A DNA stretch of 15,255 nt from an uncultured Bacteroidales bacterium (GCA_900317065.1 ONFK01000012.1:1-15255); one strand, 5' to 3'; positions 1 to 7,644 are shown, counted from the first letter of the stretch. The notes: generated by a model not told the origin, from the letters alone. Made by a program: numbers and translations.

Positions 1-587
1 GATGTGTTTTTAACGGCCTGAACCGTTCCCAGTACAGGCGGGGTAAAGTTTTCGATCAGGTCTTCTTCGTCGGCCGTATGGCGTATGTCGGCGTCGACCT
101 CCAGCGAGCAATTGTCTTCGCTGCGACGGCAGGAATAGTCCGTCAGCTGGATGTTCAGGGCGTCCAGCATGTCTCCGACCGCCTCTACGGAACGATAGAA
201 TCCCGCCATGTTCCCGACCTGCAGGTTGTTCCAGTTCCATTTTATATCCAGAGACAGGTCCCCGATGCGGAAATGCCCCAGTTTCCAGATGCAGTCGATC
301 AGGGCGCCCGCTATCTTTCCGCGGGTATACGGACCTGCGAAAGCCATGGGCACCTGATGCTCCGACTTCAGGACGGCTGTCAGGTATTTTTCCACTTTGC
401 GGGAATCCAGGCGGGCCGGAGCAGGGTCTACATCCGGAGTTTCGTCCACCATAGGCGGGAGTTCCTCCGCAGACGTGCTCTCCGCCGGATATGCACTCAC
501 TCCGCCCAGTATCTGCGCGGGGGTTACATTCTCGCGTATTCCGTCGATGACGAATGGAGAAAAAAGCACTGGCGAGTTAATTTCCAT
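1..587 (-). CDS. Unrecognised conserved-looking protein, partial (3' end outside window)
   Basis: Reading leftwards from the ATG at 587, the frame stays open for 195 codons to the window edge with no stop, so the C-terminus is missing. It begins MEINSPVLFSPFVIDGIREN. Residues about 35-58 form an acidic, Pro/Glu/Asp-rich linker. A more ordered segment follows (about 62-150, with Trp-rich KWNWNN near 117). The visible end is again acidic (HTADEEDLIENF). There is no signal peptide or membrane segment, so it is probably cytoplasmic. I do not recognise the family and assign no function. Support for it being real comes from the long open frame, the absence of any better gene in the stretch, and a Bacteroidetes-type promoter just upstream. 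It diverges from folC, with a 45-bp gap between the start codons. A plus-strand open frame across the same region looks like its antisense shadow. Confidence 0.7.
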   Translation of the reverse strand, partial: MEINSPVLFSPFVIDGIRENVTPAQILGGVSAYPAESTSAEELPPMVDETPDVDPAPARLDSRKVEKYLTAVLKSEHQVPMAFAGPYTRGKIAGALIDCIWKLGHFRIGDLSLDIKWNWNNLQVGNMAGFYRSVEAVGDMLDALNIQLTDYSCRRSEDNCSLEVDADIRHTADEEDLIENFTPPVLGTVQAVKNT

Positions 588-592
588 CTATT

Positions 593-625
593 TTTGTCAA
601 AATCCCTCAAAAATAACTATTTTTG
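593..625 (+). promoter_or_regulatory. Bacteroidetes-type promoter of folC operon
   Basis: A TTTG at 593-596 is followed after 21 bp by TATTTTTG at 618-625, matching the Bacteroidetes TTTG / TAnnTTTG pattern. The -7 box ends only 7 nt before the folC ATG at 633, so transcription should begin at or within a few bases of the start codon. The -7 box is one arm of the palindrome shared with the divergent promoter. Confidence 0.6.
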
Positions 626-639
626 AATTCAGATGCAAC
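608..639 (-). promoter_or_regulatory. Divergent promoter of the partial unknown gene
   Basis: On the minus strand TATTTTTG (615 down to 608) matches TAnnTTTG. A weaker GTTG (639 to 636) lies 20 bp upstream in place of TTTG. The -7 box ends 20 nt before the ATG at 587. It faces away from the folC -7 box with 2 bp between them, and its -33-like element lies inside the first codons of folC, so the two promoters overlap physically. Confidence 0.45.
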
Positions 640-2102
640 CAGATTTTGATATTGATCTTTATAATGAGCGCCTGAACGCGTTGTATTCGCGTTTTCAGTC
701 GGTGCAGAAAGTAGGATTCACAGGCGATGCCTACAAGCCCGGGCTTTCCGGCATGGAGCGTTTCAGCGCCCTGCTCGGAGATCCGTGGAAGGAGTATCCT
801 TGCATTCACGTCGCGGGCACCAACGGCAAAGGCAGCGTCTGCAGCATGCTCGCCTCGGCATTGGCCACCGGATGCGGCGGCCTCGACGGGGGCCATCCGC
901 GACGGGCAAAGGGCCGTGCCGTGTCCCACAAGGGGAGCCCGGTCCCGGCATTGCCCGTCCGCATGCATCAGGCCGCCGCAGTCGGGCTGTACACCTCGCC
1001 CCATCTGCTGGATTTCCGCGAAAGGATAAAGATTATATCCGACGGCGGATTCGAAATGATTACCCGGGAAGAAGTCTGGGAGTTCCTGAACATGTATGAA
1101 AAGGACTTCGACGGACTGTCCTTCTTCGAAATCACCACTGGCATGGCCTTCTGGTGGTTCGCACGCCGCGGCGTCGACGCAGCGGTGATAGAAGTCGGTC
1201 TGGGCGGCCGCCTGGACAGCACAAACATCATTACCCCGGTGTTGTCGGTGGTCACATCCATAGGCCTGGACCACTGCGCGTTGCTGGGATCCACCCGTGC
1301 GGAAATCGCTTCCGAGAAAGCCGGTATTTTCAAGCCCGGAGTGCCTGCCGTAGCAGGCGTCCGCGATGCGGAAACCGCTCCGGTTTTCGAGAAGGCCGCT
1401 GCGGCGGAAGGCGCCCCGCTGGTATTCGCATCTGACGTGCCGGCCTTTGACGGAGAGGAAGGTCTCCTTGCGAAGATGGACCTGACCGGCCCCTGCCAGG
1501 ACCTCAATCTTCATACAGTGCTGGTGGCCATTGCAATCCTGGAAACTTCGGAGTACCTGGGGCAAAAAAGGCCGAAAATGCGCCAGGTGGAAGTTTCAGA
1601 AGGGGCAATCGCAGAAGCCGGAAAAAGGACCGGGCTGTGGGGAAGGTGGCAGCGCATCTGCACAAAACCGGAAGTCATCTGCGACATCGGCCACAATCCC
1701 CCGGCGCTGAAGGAGAATTTCGGGCGCCTGAAAAAGTTGCATGAGGAAGGCCGCAGCATTGTCATAGTATATGGAATAATGGCGGACAAGGACCTCTCCG
1801 GGATTGCCCCGCTCATGCCGGATGCAGCCCGCTATATCCTTGCCGCACCGGACAACCAGAGGGCGATGCCGGCAGAAGAACTGCTGCAAAGGCTGAAGCA
1901 GCTGCGGCCGGACCTGAACTGCCAGATCGGGGCCGGCTACGGTACCGACGGAACTCAGGGGCCGGAAGGCTCAGTCCAGGGCGCCGTACGGCAGGCTCTC
2001 TCTTTGGCACAAGACTTGCCAAAGCCCTTGATATACATTGGCGGAAGCACCTTCGTGGTTGCCGAAGCCCTGCCTTTGTTCAACAAAAACACAGAAGCAT
2101 GA
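633..2102 (+). CDS. folC: Bifunctional folylpolyglutamate/dihydrofolate synthase FolC with inserted segment
   Basis: Mur-ligase-family enzyme that ligates glutamate to dihydropteroate or folates using ATP in the cytoplasm. Visible motifs in order: P-loop GTNGKGS at 62-68, GLYTSPHL at 118-125, EVGLGGRLDSTN at 187-198, SIGLDH at 209-214, GLWGRWQ at 334-340, the C-terminal domain DIGHNP at 351-356, and GGSTFVVAEALP at 470-481. At 489 residues it is longer than the usual 420-450. The excess is one segment, residues 81-116, between the P-loop helix (SMLASALATG) and VGLYTSPHL. It is Gly/Pro/Arg/His-rich, unlike the rest, and is encoded by a palindromic DNA segment (separate entry). The first ATG is chosen because it starts just behind the -7 box and gives a normal FolC N-terminus. 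It is the first gene of a coupled operon: its TGA overlaps the next ATG (ATGA, 4 bp). The family is certain. Whether the insert affects activity is unknown. Confidence 0.95.
   Translation: MQPDFDIDLYNERLNALYSRFQSVQKVGFTGDAYKPGLSGMERFSALLGDPWKEYPCIHVAGTNGKGSVCSMLASALATGCGGLDGGHPRRAKGRAVSHKGSPVPALPVRMHQAAAVGLYTSPHLLDFRERIKIISDGGFEMITREEVWEFLNMYEKDFDGLSFFEITTGMAFWWFARRGVDAAVIEVGLGGRLDSTNIITPVLSVVTSIGLDHCALLGSTRAEIASEKAGIFKPGVPAVAGVRDAETAPVFEKAAAAEGAPLVFASDVPAFDGEEGLLAKMDLTGPCQDLNLHTVLVAIAILETSEYLGQKRPKMRQVEVSEGAIAEAGKRTGLWGRWQRICTKPEVICDIGHNPPALKENFGRLKKLHEEGRSIVIVYGIMADKDLSGIAPLMPDAARYILAAPDNQRAMPAEELLQRLKQLRPDLNCQIGAGYGTDGTQGPEGSVQGAVRQALSLAQDLPKPLIYIGGSTFVVAEALPLFNKNTEA
873..980. repeat. Palindromic in-frame insertion element within folC
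   Basis: Ends are an 11-bp perfect inverted repeat, TGCGGCGGCCT (873-883) and AGGCCGCCGCA (970-980). Inside lies a second perfect 9-bp pair, GACGGGCAA (901-909) and TTGCCCGTC (951-959), then TGCCG (917-921) pairing with CGGCA (946-950), plus short extra pairs (894-896 with 963-965, 898-899 with 960-961). The whole folds as one long hairpin. Its length is 108 bp, exactly 36 codons, and it begins on a codon boundary (residue 81), so folC stays open. It encodes the segment that the usual FolC alignment lacks. The structure is seen directly. Calling it a mobile palindromic element is inference, because there is only one copy in this window. Confidence 0.6.
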
Positions 2103-5100
2103 AACTCCTCAGGACAATAACGCTGACTCTTATGGCCGCTATGATTTTAAGTTCATCCTCCACCCCGAAAGATAAAGACGACCACACACTGGTCGCTCTC
2201 TGGAAGGAGTATTACGCCGCCGAAGCTGCCGACAAACCCAAGACGCAGGCCTCGGTCCTGGAAAAGATCAAGGCCGAAGCGAAGGCGAAGCATCTTGCAT
2301 GGGACTACTACGACGCAACGTCGCGCCTCGCCCAGGTGCGCATTTCCGGCAACTGGAAGCTCAGGGACGCCGAAACTGCGGCCCGCGACAAGGACATTGC
2401 GGATTTCGGAGAGCCCGTCGCATTGTTTTTCCTCAAAAGCAATTACTACGGGCAGACGGACAGTGAGAAAAAGGCATTCATAAAAGATAACGAAGCGAAA
2501 CTGAAGGCCGGCCGCAACCCGGAATTCTACACCAGGGACTGGAGGATAAACGGACTGCCGTGCGGTAGCGTAATCCCCGCATATCTGGCAAACGATTACG
2601 AGTATTGCCTCTGGAGCGTGGGGGACGCCGACGTGCTGGTAAAGGAGTTTACCAAGTACCCCCTTTCCGCCTTTGCGGAATTCAAAGCCATCGACAGGAA
2701 CGGTACGGACCTGAAGAAGAGTCTCGGGGCGTTTGAGGCAAAATGGAAAGGAAAGGCCGCAGGGCTGATGGCGGAGCAGGAACTGCTGGAACTCAGGTAC
2801 AACGAACTCCACGATTACGACAACGGCAGGATCATCGGCAAGTCTGCCGAGTTCCTGGCATTGCGCGACGCCTGCAAGTCCCTCAACTCGCAGCGCGCAG
2901 CGTTCAAAGGCGAGGAGAAGAAGATAGCCGACTGCCTCACGAGGGCGGGCGACATCCTGGAATCGCTTGAGAGCAAGTCGGTGAGCGCCCAAGTCCTGGA
3001 CGGCAAACTGACCGTCACACTCGTCAATCTGGAAGCAGTCAGCGTGAATGTCTTCCAGGACAATAAAAAAGTATACGAGAAGTATCTTACCAACCCCGTC
3101 AGGAGCTATCACGTGGAAGACAAGCTAATGATAGACCTGCCCGACCTGCCGGACGGCACGTATCAGGTGAAATGCTTCTACGGAGACATCGAAGATACCG
3201 TTGACTATCAGAAGTATACTATTTCGGCCTCCGTCCGCAGGAATGCCTCCGGCTACGGGGTATGGGCGACGGATTTCATCAGCGGCGAGCCCCTCAAGAA
3301 GGTAAGCGCGGAACTCCTCAAGGATGACAAGGTCGTCGAAAGCACCAACCTGGTCCTGGACGGATACACCGCTCTCCCGGAGTCCTTCATGCCGAAACTT
3401 GCGGACAAACGTTCGTCCTACAGCATACGCGTACGCTGCAACGACGGCCGGCAAAGGGCGTCCCGGCCGGTGCATATCTACTCCTACAGGAGCTATCCTG
3501 AAGACGACGATCCGCAGAAGTTCAACGCCGTACTCATTACCGACAGAGGTGCATACAAGCCCGAAGAAACCCTTCACTTCAAGGCCGTCGTCTATAACGG
3601 CAGATACAGTCTGAAAATTGCCGGCGCAGGCGTCAAGGTCAGCGTCGAATTAAGCGACCCTTCGGGCAAGACCGTGGAGGTCAAACAGTTGACCACGAAT
3701 GAGTTCGGCAGCGTGGCAGGAGACTTCACGCTCAAGAGAAGCGAGCGCAACGGCCGCTACGGAATCCGCCTCAAATACAAGGACAGAGTCATAGGGGCGA
3801 ACTCTGTAAGGGTGGACGATTTCGTCCTCCCCACTTTCGACCTCGTATTCGACAAGGACGGCTCCTTCGAGCGCCCCGTGGATGAAATCCGCACCGGAGG
3901 CAGGATCTATGCATATTCCGGGCATTCCCTCAGCGGAGCGGATATCCGTTACACTGTAAGGCACAACGGCGAACAGTGGGCGTCCGGGAAACTGGCGCTC
4001 GATTCCGACGACAGGTTCGAGATAACATTCAAACCCGACAGCACCGCCACCGGATACGACTGGTATCAAGTCAATGTCAAGGTGATAGACTCCACCGGCG
4101 AAACGATGGAATGGAACAAGGGGATCAACATCTATCCCCTGCGCACCCCCGTCGTCCGCACAGAGTACTTCTTCGACGAGAAGAACGAAGACGGAAATCT
4201 CGAGCTGAAGGCCGTAGCCGGCAGCAAGCCGGTCTGGATGCTGGTGGAGGCACACGGAAACGACAACCGCCTGCTATGGAAGCGCATCGAGCAGTTCAAG
4301 CCCGCCGGCGGCCCCGCCTGTACGACCGTGAAATATTCCATGAAGGACGGGGACCCCGAAGTTATGGAGATAAGCGTACTCTACTTTCAGGACAAGAGTG
4401 TCTACCGTTATTCCTGCCATCTCCGCAAGACCGACCACCGCTGGGACCTTCCTCTGGAATTCACCCGATTCCTCGACACCACCGCACCTGCAAGCGAATA
4501 CACATTTGAAATCAAGACCCTGGCCAACGCAGAACTTGCCGCAAGCATTTTCGACAAGAGCACTGAGAGATATCAGGCCAACAACTGGAGCCACATCCGC
4601 GCCATCCCCGTTCCGGGACCCTCGATTTCCGTCAACAGCATGACGGGAACCGACGAGAGCAGCCGCAGGATAATGGTCCGCGGATTCGGAGGGGCGAGGA
4701 TGATGAGCAAGGCATCCTCCAACATGGTGATGATGGCGACGGCCGATGCCGCTGCACCCATGGCCGAGGAAATGGCGGTTGAAGAAGAAGCCATCCCCTT
4801 CCAGCTCGCAAACGATTCGGGAAGCGACGACATCGACGTTCCCGTACGCGAGAACTTCGCGAACACCATCGCCTGGGAGCCCTTCCTGCGCAGCGACGCC
4901 GACGGACGAGTGCAGTTCAAATTCACCAACGCCGACAAACTCTCCACGTACTACGTGCAGATCTTCGCTCACGACAAGCAGATGCGCAACGAAACCCTGC
5001 GCCGCGAGATGGTCGTGACCATCCCCGTCAAGATCAGTCTGGTGGAGCCGCAGTTCCTCTACGAAGGCGACAAGTATCTGGCCCGTATCGCGCTCAGCAG

Positions 5101-6784
5101 CGCCCTCTCGAAAGACATCAAGGGCACCCTGACCGTCCAGTTGATGGAAGGCGCCGATTCAAAGACGGCCAAACTCATTTCGACCGCCACTTCGCAGGTC
5201 AGCATAGCGGCAAAAGGCTATGCAAGTCAGGATTTCGTACTTGAGGCCCCCGGTGTTGAGAATCTCGGCATCAAGGCGGTGTTCCGTCCGGATAACGGCA
5301 CATTCGGCTCCGACGCCGTGTTCGTCTCCATGCCCGTGAAGAAGCCCGTTCAGACCTTGACCGAAGCCCATTCGGCGGTGCTGCTCGCAGGTGCAGACAA
5401 GGCGGCGCTCGAGGCCGAACTCAGGGCCATGTTCGAAAACGTGGACGGACGCCTCCCCGAGCTTCAGGAAATTTCCATACGGAAGATGATTCAGGAGGCA
5501 CTGCCTTCCGAACTTGAACCCGGCTGCGACAATGCCATCTCCCTCGCCCGCGCCCTCTATGCCTGGAGCCTCTGCCGCGAACTTGGAATCGAGCCGGAAT
5601 TCAACAGGGAAGAGACCATCAAGAAACTCCTTGCCTGCAGGAACTCCGACGGAGGTTTCGGCTGGTTCGCGGGGATGTCTTCGTCTTCGCTCGTAACCGC
5701 CGTGGTGCTGAGATTGCTCCACGGTCTGGAGATAGTCGACGAGGCCGCCGCGGTGAAGTATATCGATGCCCGTCAATTCGAGAAAAACAAGAACGGATGG
5801 TGGTATCGCGGGCTCTTGATGGAGCAGTATCTGCATACCCGCAGCCTCTTCCCTGAGGTAGCTTTCAATGAGAAGACGGATGCCGACTGGCGAAAGGCCG
5901 TCCGCGCATATCTGGTGCCTTCCAAGGCCCGCGGGCTGAACGGATGGATTGCCGCCAAGGCCCGCCGGGTGCAGACCCTCGACAACTTCCTCTCCGCGGA
6001 AGGCGGGCCTGAACTGGCCTCCAAACTTGGCGTCAAACTGGGAACGAAGTCGAAACTGCGCAAGTCGCTCGAGGCCGACGTAGCGTCGCTCGTCGAATAC
6101 GCACAGCCGCACAAGAGCGGAGGCGTCTACTATCCCAATGCTGTGATGCCTTGGCGCGGCCTGCTCGAGACCGAACTCGACGCCCACTGTGCGCTGATCG
6201 GGATAATGGACAAATTCGGCCATTCCGAGATTTCGGACGGCATCCGCCTGTGGATAATGATTCAGAAGGAGACCCAGGAGTGGAAGCAGGATCCCGGCTA
6301 CATCGAAGCCATCGGCGCAGTGCTCTCCGGGCCGGAGAGCGTGCTGCAGACTAAGGTCCTCGCGCTCAAGGCCGAATACACCCTGCCTTTCGACGCCATC
6401 CGCGCGTCCGGCAACGGGATGAGCATCTCCCGCAGTGCAGTGCCCGAAGTCATGCAGATCGGCGACCGCGTCAAACTCAGCTTTGACATCACCAACGAAG
6501 AGAACCGCAGTTTCGTAAAGGTCACCATCCCCTTCGGTGCAGGTCTCACGCCCGTGAACCAGCTTTCGGGCTACCGCTGGGGATACTACCGCAACGTGCT
6601 CTCCGACCGTATCGAATGCTGGTACGAGGTATATCCCGAAGAAAAGTCTTCCGTCAGCGAAGAGTTCTACGTCACGCGTGCCGGCTCGTTCCAGGCGCCT
6701 GTCGCAACCATAGAATGTGAATATGCCCCGCACTACCGCGCGAACGACGCATGGCACGGGCGGATGGAGATTTCAGCCAAATGA
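2099..6784 (+). CDS. Alpha-2-macroglobulin family protein (MG2 domain), thioester motif missing
   Basis: Large exported protein of 1561 residues. The N-terminus MKLLRTITLTLMAAMILSSS is a signal peptide without a lipobox Cys, so envelope or periplasmic location is expected. Residues about 25-290 look helical. Macroglobulin-like beta domains follow. MG2 is marked by DRGAYKPEETLHFK from residue 482. A Met/Ala/Glu-rich linker spans 868-898. The A2M domain is marked by AWEPFLRSDADGRVQF from 925. An alpha-helical thioester-domain-like region covers about 1120-1400 (GGFGWF at 1185). The C-terminal beta domain (FYVTRAGSFQAPVATIEC) closes it. Where thioester proteins have GCxEQ, this one reads GCDNA (Cys1143), so no internal thioester should form. 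Family role: protease trapping or envelope defence in bacteria; here the substrate is unknown. The start overlaps the folC stop by 4 bp, and its own TGA overlaps the truB start. It is shorter than many phylum homologues of 1800-2000 residues. Confidence 0.9.
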   Translation: MKLLRTITLTLMAAMILSSSSTPKDKDDHTLVALWKEYYAAEAADKPKTQASVLEKIKAEAKAKHLAWDYYDATSRLAQVRISGNWKLRDAETAARDKDIADFGEPVALFFLKSNYYGQTDSEKKAFIKDNEAKLKAGRNPEFYTRDWRINGLPCGSVIPAYLANDYEYCLWSVGDADVLVKEFTKYPLSAFAEFKAIDRNGTDLKKSLGAFEAKWKGKAAGLMAEQELLELRYNELHDYDNGRIIGKSAEFLALRDACKSLNSQRAAFKGEEKKIADCLTRAGDILESLESKSVSAQVLDGKLTVTLVNLEAVSVNVFQDNKKVYEKYLTNPVRSYHVEDKLMIDLPDLPDGTYQVKCFYGDIEDTVDYQKYTISASVRRNASGYGVWATDFISGEPLKKVSAELLKDDKVVESTNLVLDGYTALPESFMPKLADKRSSYSIRVRCNDGRQRASRPVHIYSYRSYPEDDDPQKFNAVLITDRGAYKPEETLHFKAVVYNGRYSLKIAGAGVKVSVELSDPSGKTVEVKQLTTNEFGSVAGDFTLKRSERNGRYGIRLKYKDRVIGANSVRVDDFVLPTFDLVFDKDGSFERPVDEIRTGGRIYAYSGHSLSGADIRYTVRHNGEQWASGKLALDSDDRFEITFKPDSTATGYDWYQVNVKVIDSTGETMEWNKGINIYPLRTPVVRTEYFFDEKNEDGNLELKAVAGSKPVWMLVEAHGNDNRLLWKRIEQFKPAGGPACTTVKYSMKDGDPEVMEISVLYFQDKSVYRYSCHLRKTDHRWDLPLEFTRFLDTTAPASEYTFEIKTLANAELAASIFDKSTERYQANNWSHIRAIPVPGPSISVNSMTGTDESSRRIMVRGFGGARMMSKASSNMVMMATADAAAPMAEEMAVEEEAIPFQLANDSGSDDIDVPVRENFANTIAWEPFLRSDADGRVQFKFTNADKLSTYYVQIFAHDKQMRNETLRREMVVTIPVKISLVEPQFLYEGDKYLARIALSSALSKDIKGTLTVQLMEGADSKTAKLISTATSQVSIAAKGYASQDFVLEAPGVENLGIKAVFRPDNGTFGSDAVFVSMPVKKPVQTLTEAHSAVLLAGADKAALEAELRAMFENVDGRLPELQEISIRKMIQEALPSELEPGCDNAISLARALYAWSLCRELGIEPEFNREETIKKLLACRNSDGGFGWFAGMSSSSLVTAVVLRLLHGLEIVDEAAAVKYIDARQFEKNKNGWWYRGLLMEQYLHTRSLFPEVAFNEKTDADWRKAVRAYLVPSKARGLNGWIAAKARRVQTLDNFLSAEGGPELASKLGVKLGTKSKLRKSLEADVASLVEYAQPHKSGGVYYPNAVMPWRGLLETELDAHCALIGIMDKFGHSEISDGIRLWIMIQKETQEWKQDPGYIEAIGAVLSGPESVLQTKVLALKAEYTLPFDAIRASGNGMSISRSAVPEVMQIGDRVKLSFDITNEENRSFVKVTIPFGAGLTPVNQLSGYRWGYYRNVLSDRIECWYEVYPEEKSSVSEEFYVTRAGSFQAPVATIECEYAPHYRANDAWHGRMEISAK

Positions 6785-7644
6785 GTTACCTTACCCTGCA
6801 GCGCGGAATGGTTCTGAGCCATTCCATCGAAGATTATCCCGAAGGAATCGTGGTGGTGGTGGACAAGCCCTACCGCTGGACTTCGGCGGACGTGATCCGC
6901 AAAGTGAAGTGGATGGCTGTCAAGCACTTCCGCAAAAAGAACCTGAAGGTCGGGCATGCCGGTACGCTGGATCCCCTCGCGACCGGGGTGCTGCTCGTGT
7001 GCATAGGCAAGGCCACGAAACTCGCCGAGTCGTTCCAGAAGGCGCAGAAGCAGTATATCGCCGGTGTCACCTTCGGGGCGACCACGGCATCGTATGACCG
7101 GGAGAAGGAGGTGGATCAGTTGTTTCCTCTCGAGGGCGTGTCGGAAGAGTCGTTGCGAAAGGTGCTGCCGTCCTTCATAGGCGAGCAGGATCAGGTGGCA
7201 CCGCTTTTCAGTGCGAAATCGGTGGATGGGGTGCGCGTTTATGAGATTGCGCGCAAGCGCTATAAGGCAGGGCTGCCGGTGGAAGATTTGGGGGTGTTGC
7301 AGGCCAGCCGAATCAATATCTACGGGCTGGAACTGCTGTCATACACGGCCTTGGCAGACACTTTTCCATCCGAGCCTTTTTCCGGCGAGGATGGGAATGA
7401 CGACCGGCGGCTGCATCCAAGCAATAGAATTAATGTTGCGGAGGTACCGGAGGGGCTGCCGCAGGCAGAGATACTGGTAGACTGCTCGAAGGGGACATAC
7501 ATCCGCGCACTTGCACGCGACCTCGGCGAAGCCCTTGGCAGCGGCGCCTTCCTTCATTCATTAAGACGCACCCGTAACGGCGGATTCACGGTCGAGCAGG
7601 CCCTGGGAATCGAGGACCTGCAGGCCATTTTCCAGTCTATTTGA
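6781..7644 (+). CDS. truB: tRNA pseudouridine(55) synthase TruB with inserted loop
   Basis: Makes pseudouridine 55 in the T-loop of tRNAs. The catalytic block KVGHAGTLDPLATGVL (residues about 56-71) contains the nucleophilic Asp. DKPYRWTS near the N-terminus, GVRVYEIAR in the middle and the CSKGTYIRALARDLGEALG block near the C-terminus are standard. I start at 6781 because its ATG overlaps the upstream TGA as ATGA, the same arrangement as at folC/A2M; an upstream in-frame ATG at 6751 would add ten unlikely residues. Length is 287. Between ELLSY and GLPQAEILVDCSKG there is an extra segment of about 36 residues (189-224, 7345-7452), Ser/Asp/Pro-rich and atypical, in a place where homologues have a direct strand connection. 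No PUA domain is evident at the C-terminus. It is the last gene of the operon, and its stop overlaps the convergent gene by 8 bp. Confidence 0.93.
   Translation: MSYLTLQRGMVLSHSIEDYPEGIVVVVDKPYRWTSADVIRKVKWMAVKHFRKKNLKVGHAGTLDPLATGVLLVCIGKATKLAESFQKAQKQYIAGVTFGATTASYDREKEVDQLFPLEGVSEESLRKVLPSFIGEQDQVAPLFSAKSVDGVRVYEIARKRYKAGLPVEDLGVLQASRINIYGLELLSYTALADTFPSEPFSGEDGNDDRRLHPSNRINVAEVPEGLPQAEILVDCSKGTYIRALARDLGEALGSGAFLHSLRRTRNGGFTVEQALGIEDLQAIFQSI
7361..7399. repeat. Imperfect hairpin inside the truB insertion
   Basis: Arms 7361-7376 and 7384-7399 pair with a perfect CCATCC/GGATGG core (7366-7371 with 7389-7394), GCC/GGC at the loop side, and TT/AA outside it, with three mismatches and one G-T. 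The loop is 7 nt (TTTTTCC). It sits in the 108-nt stretch (7345-7452) that encodes the extra loop of TruB. This resembles a REP-type palindrome placed in frame, but no second copy is in the window. Confidence 0.4.

Noticed and set aside
78..626. Plus-strand open frame of 182 codons at the left edge
   Set aside because: It lies antisense to a longer open frame with a good promoter, has a composition typical of a shadow frame (Arg/His/Gln-rich), and ends across the folC promoter.
5159..6757. Minus-strand open frame of 532 codons opposite the A2M gene
   Set aside because: Long antisense frames are common in GC-rich genes with biased third positions. The product shows no motifs, while the plus frame is a clear family member. 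The same holds for 2153-3112 and 597-1565.
6751..6780. Upstream ATG for truB
   Set aside because: It would add MARADGDFSQ, which does not resemble TruB N-termini, and would overlap the A2M gene by 34 bp. The ATG at 6781 forms an ATGA coupling.
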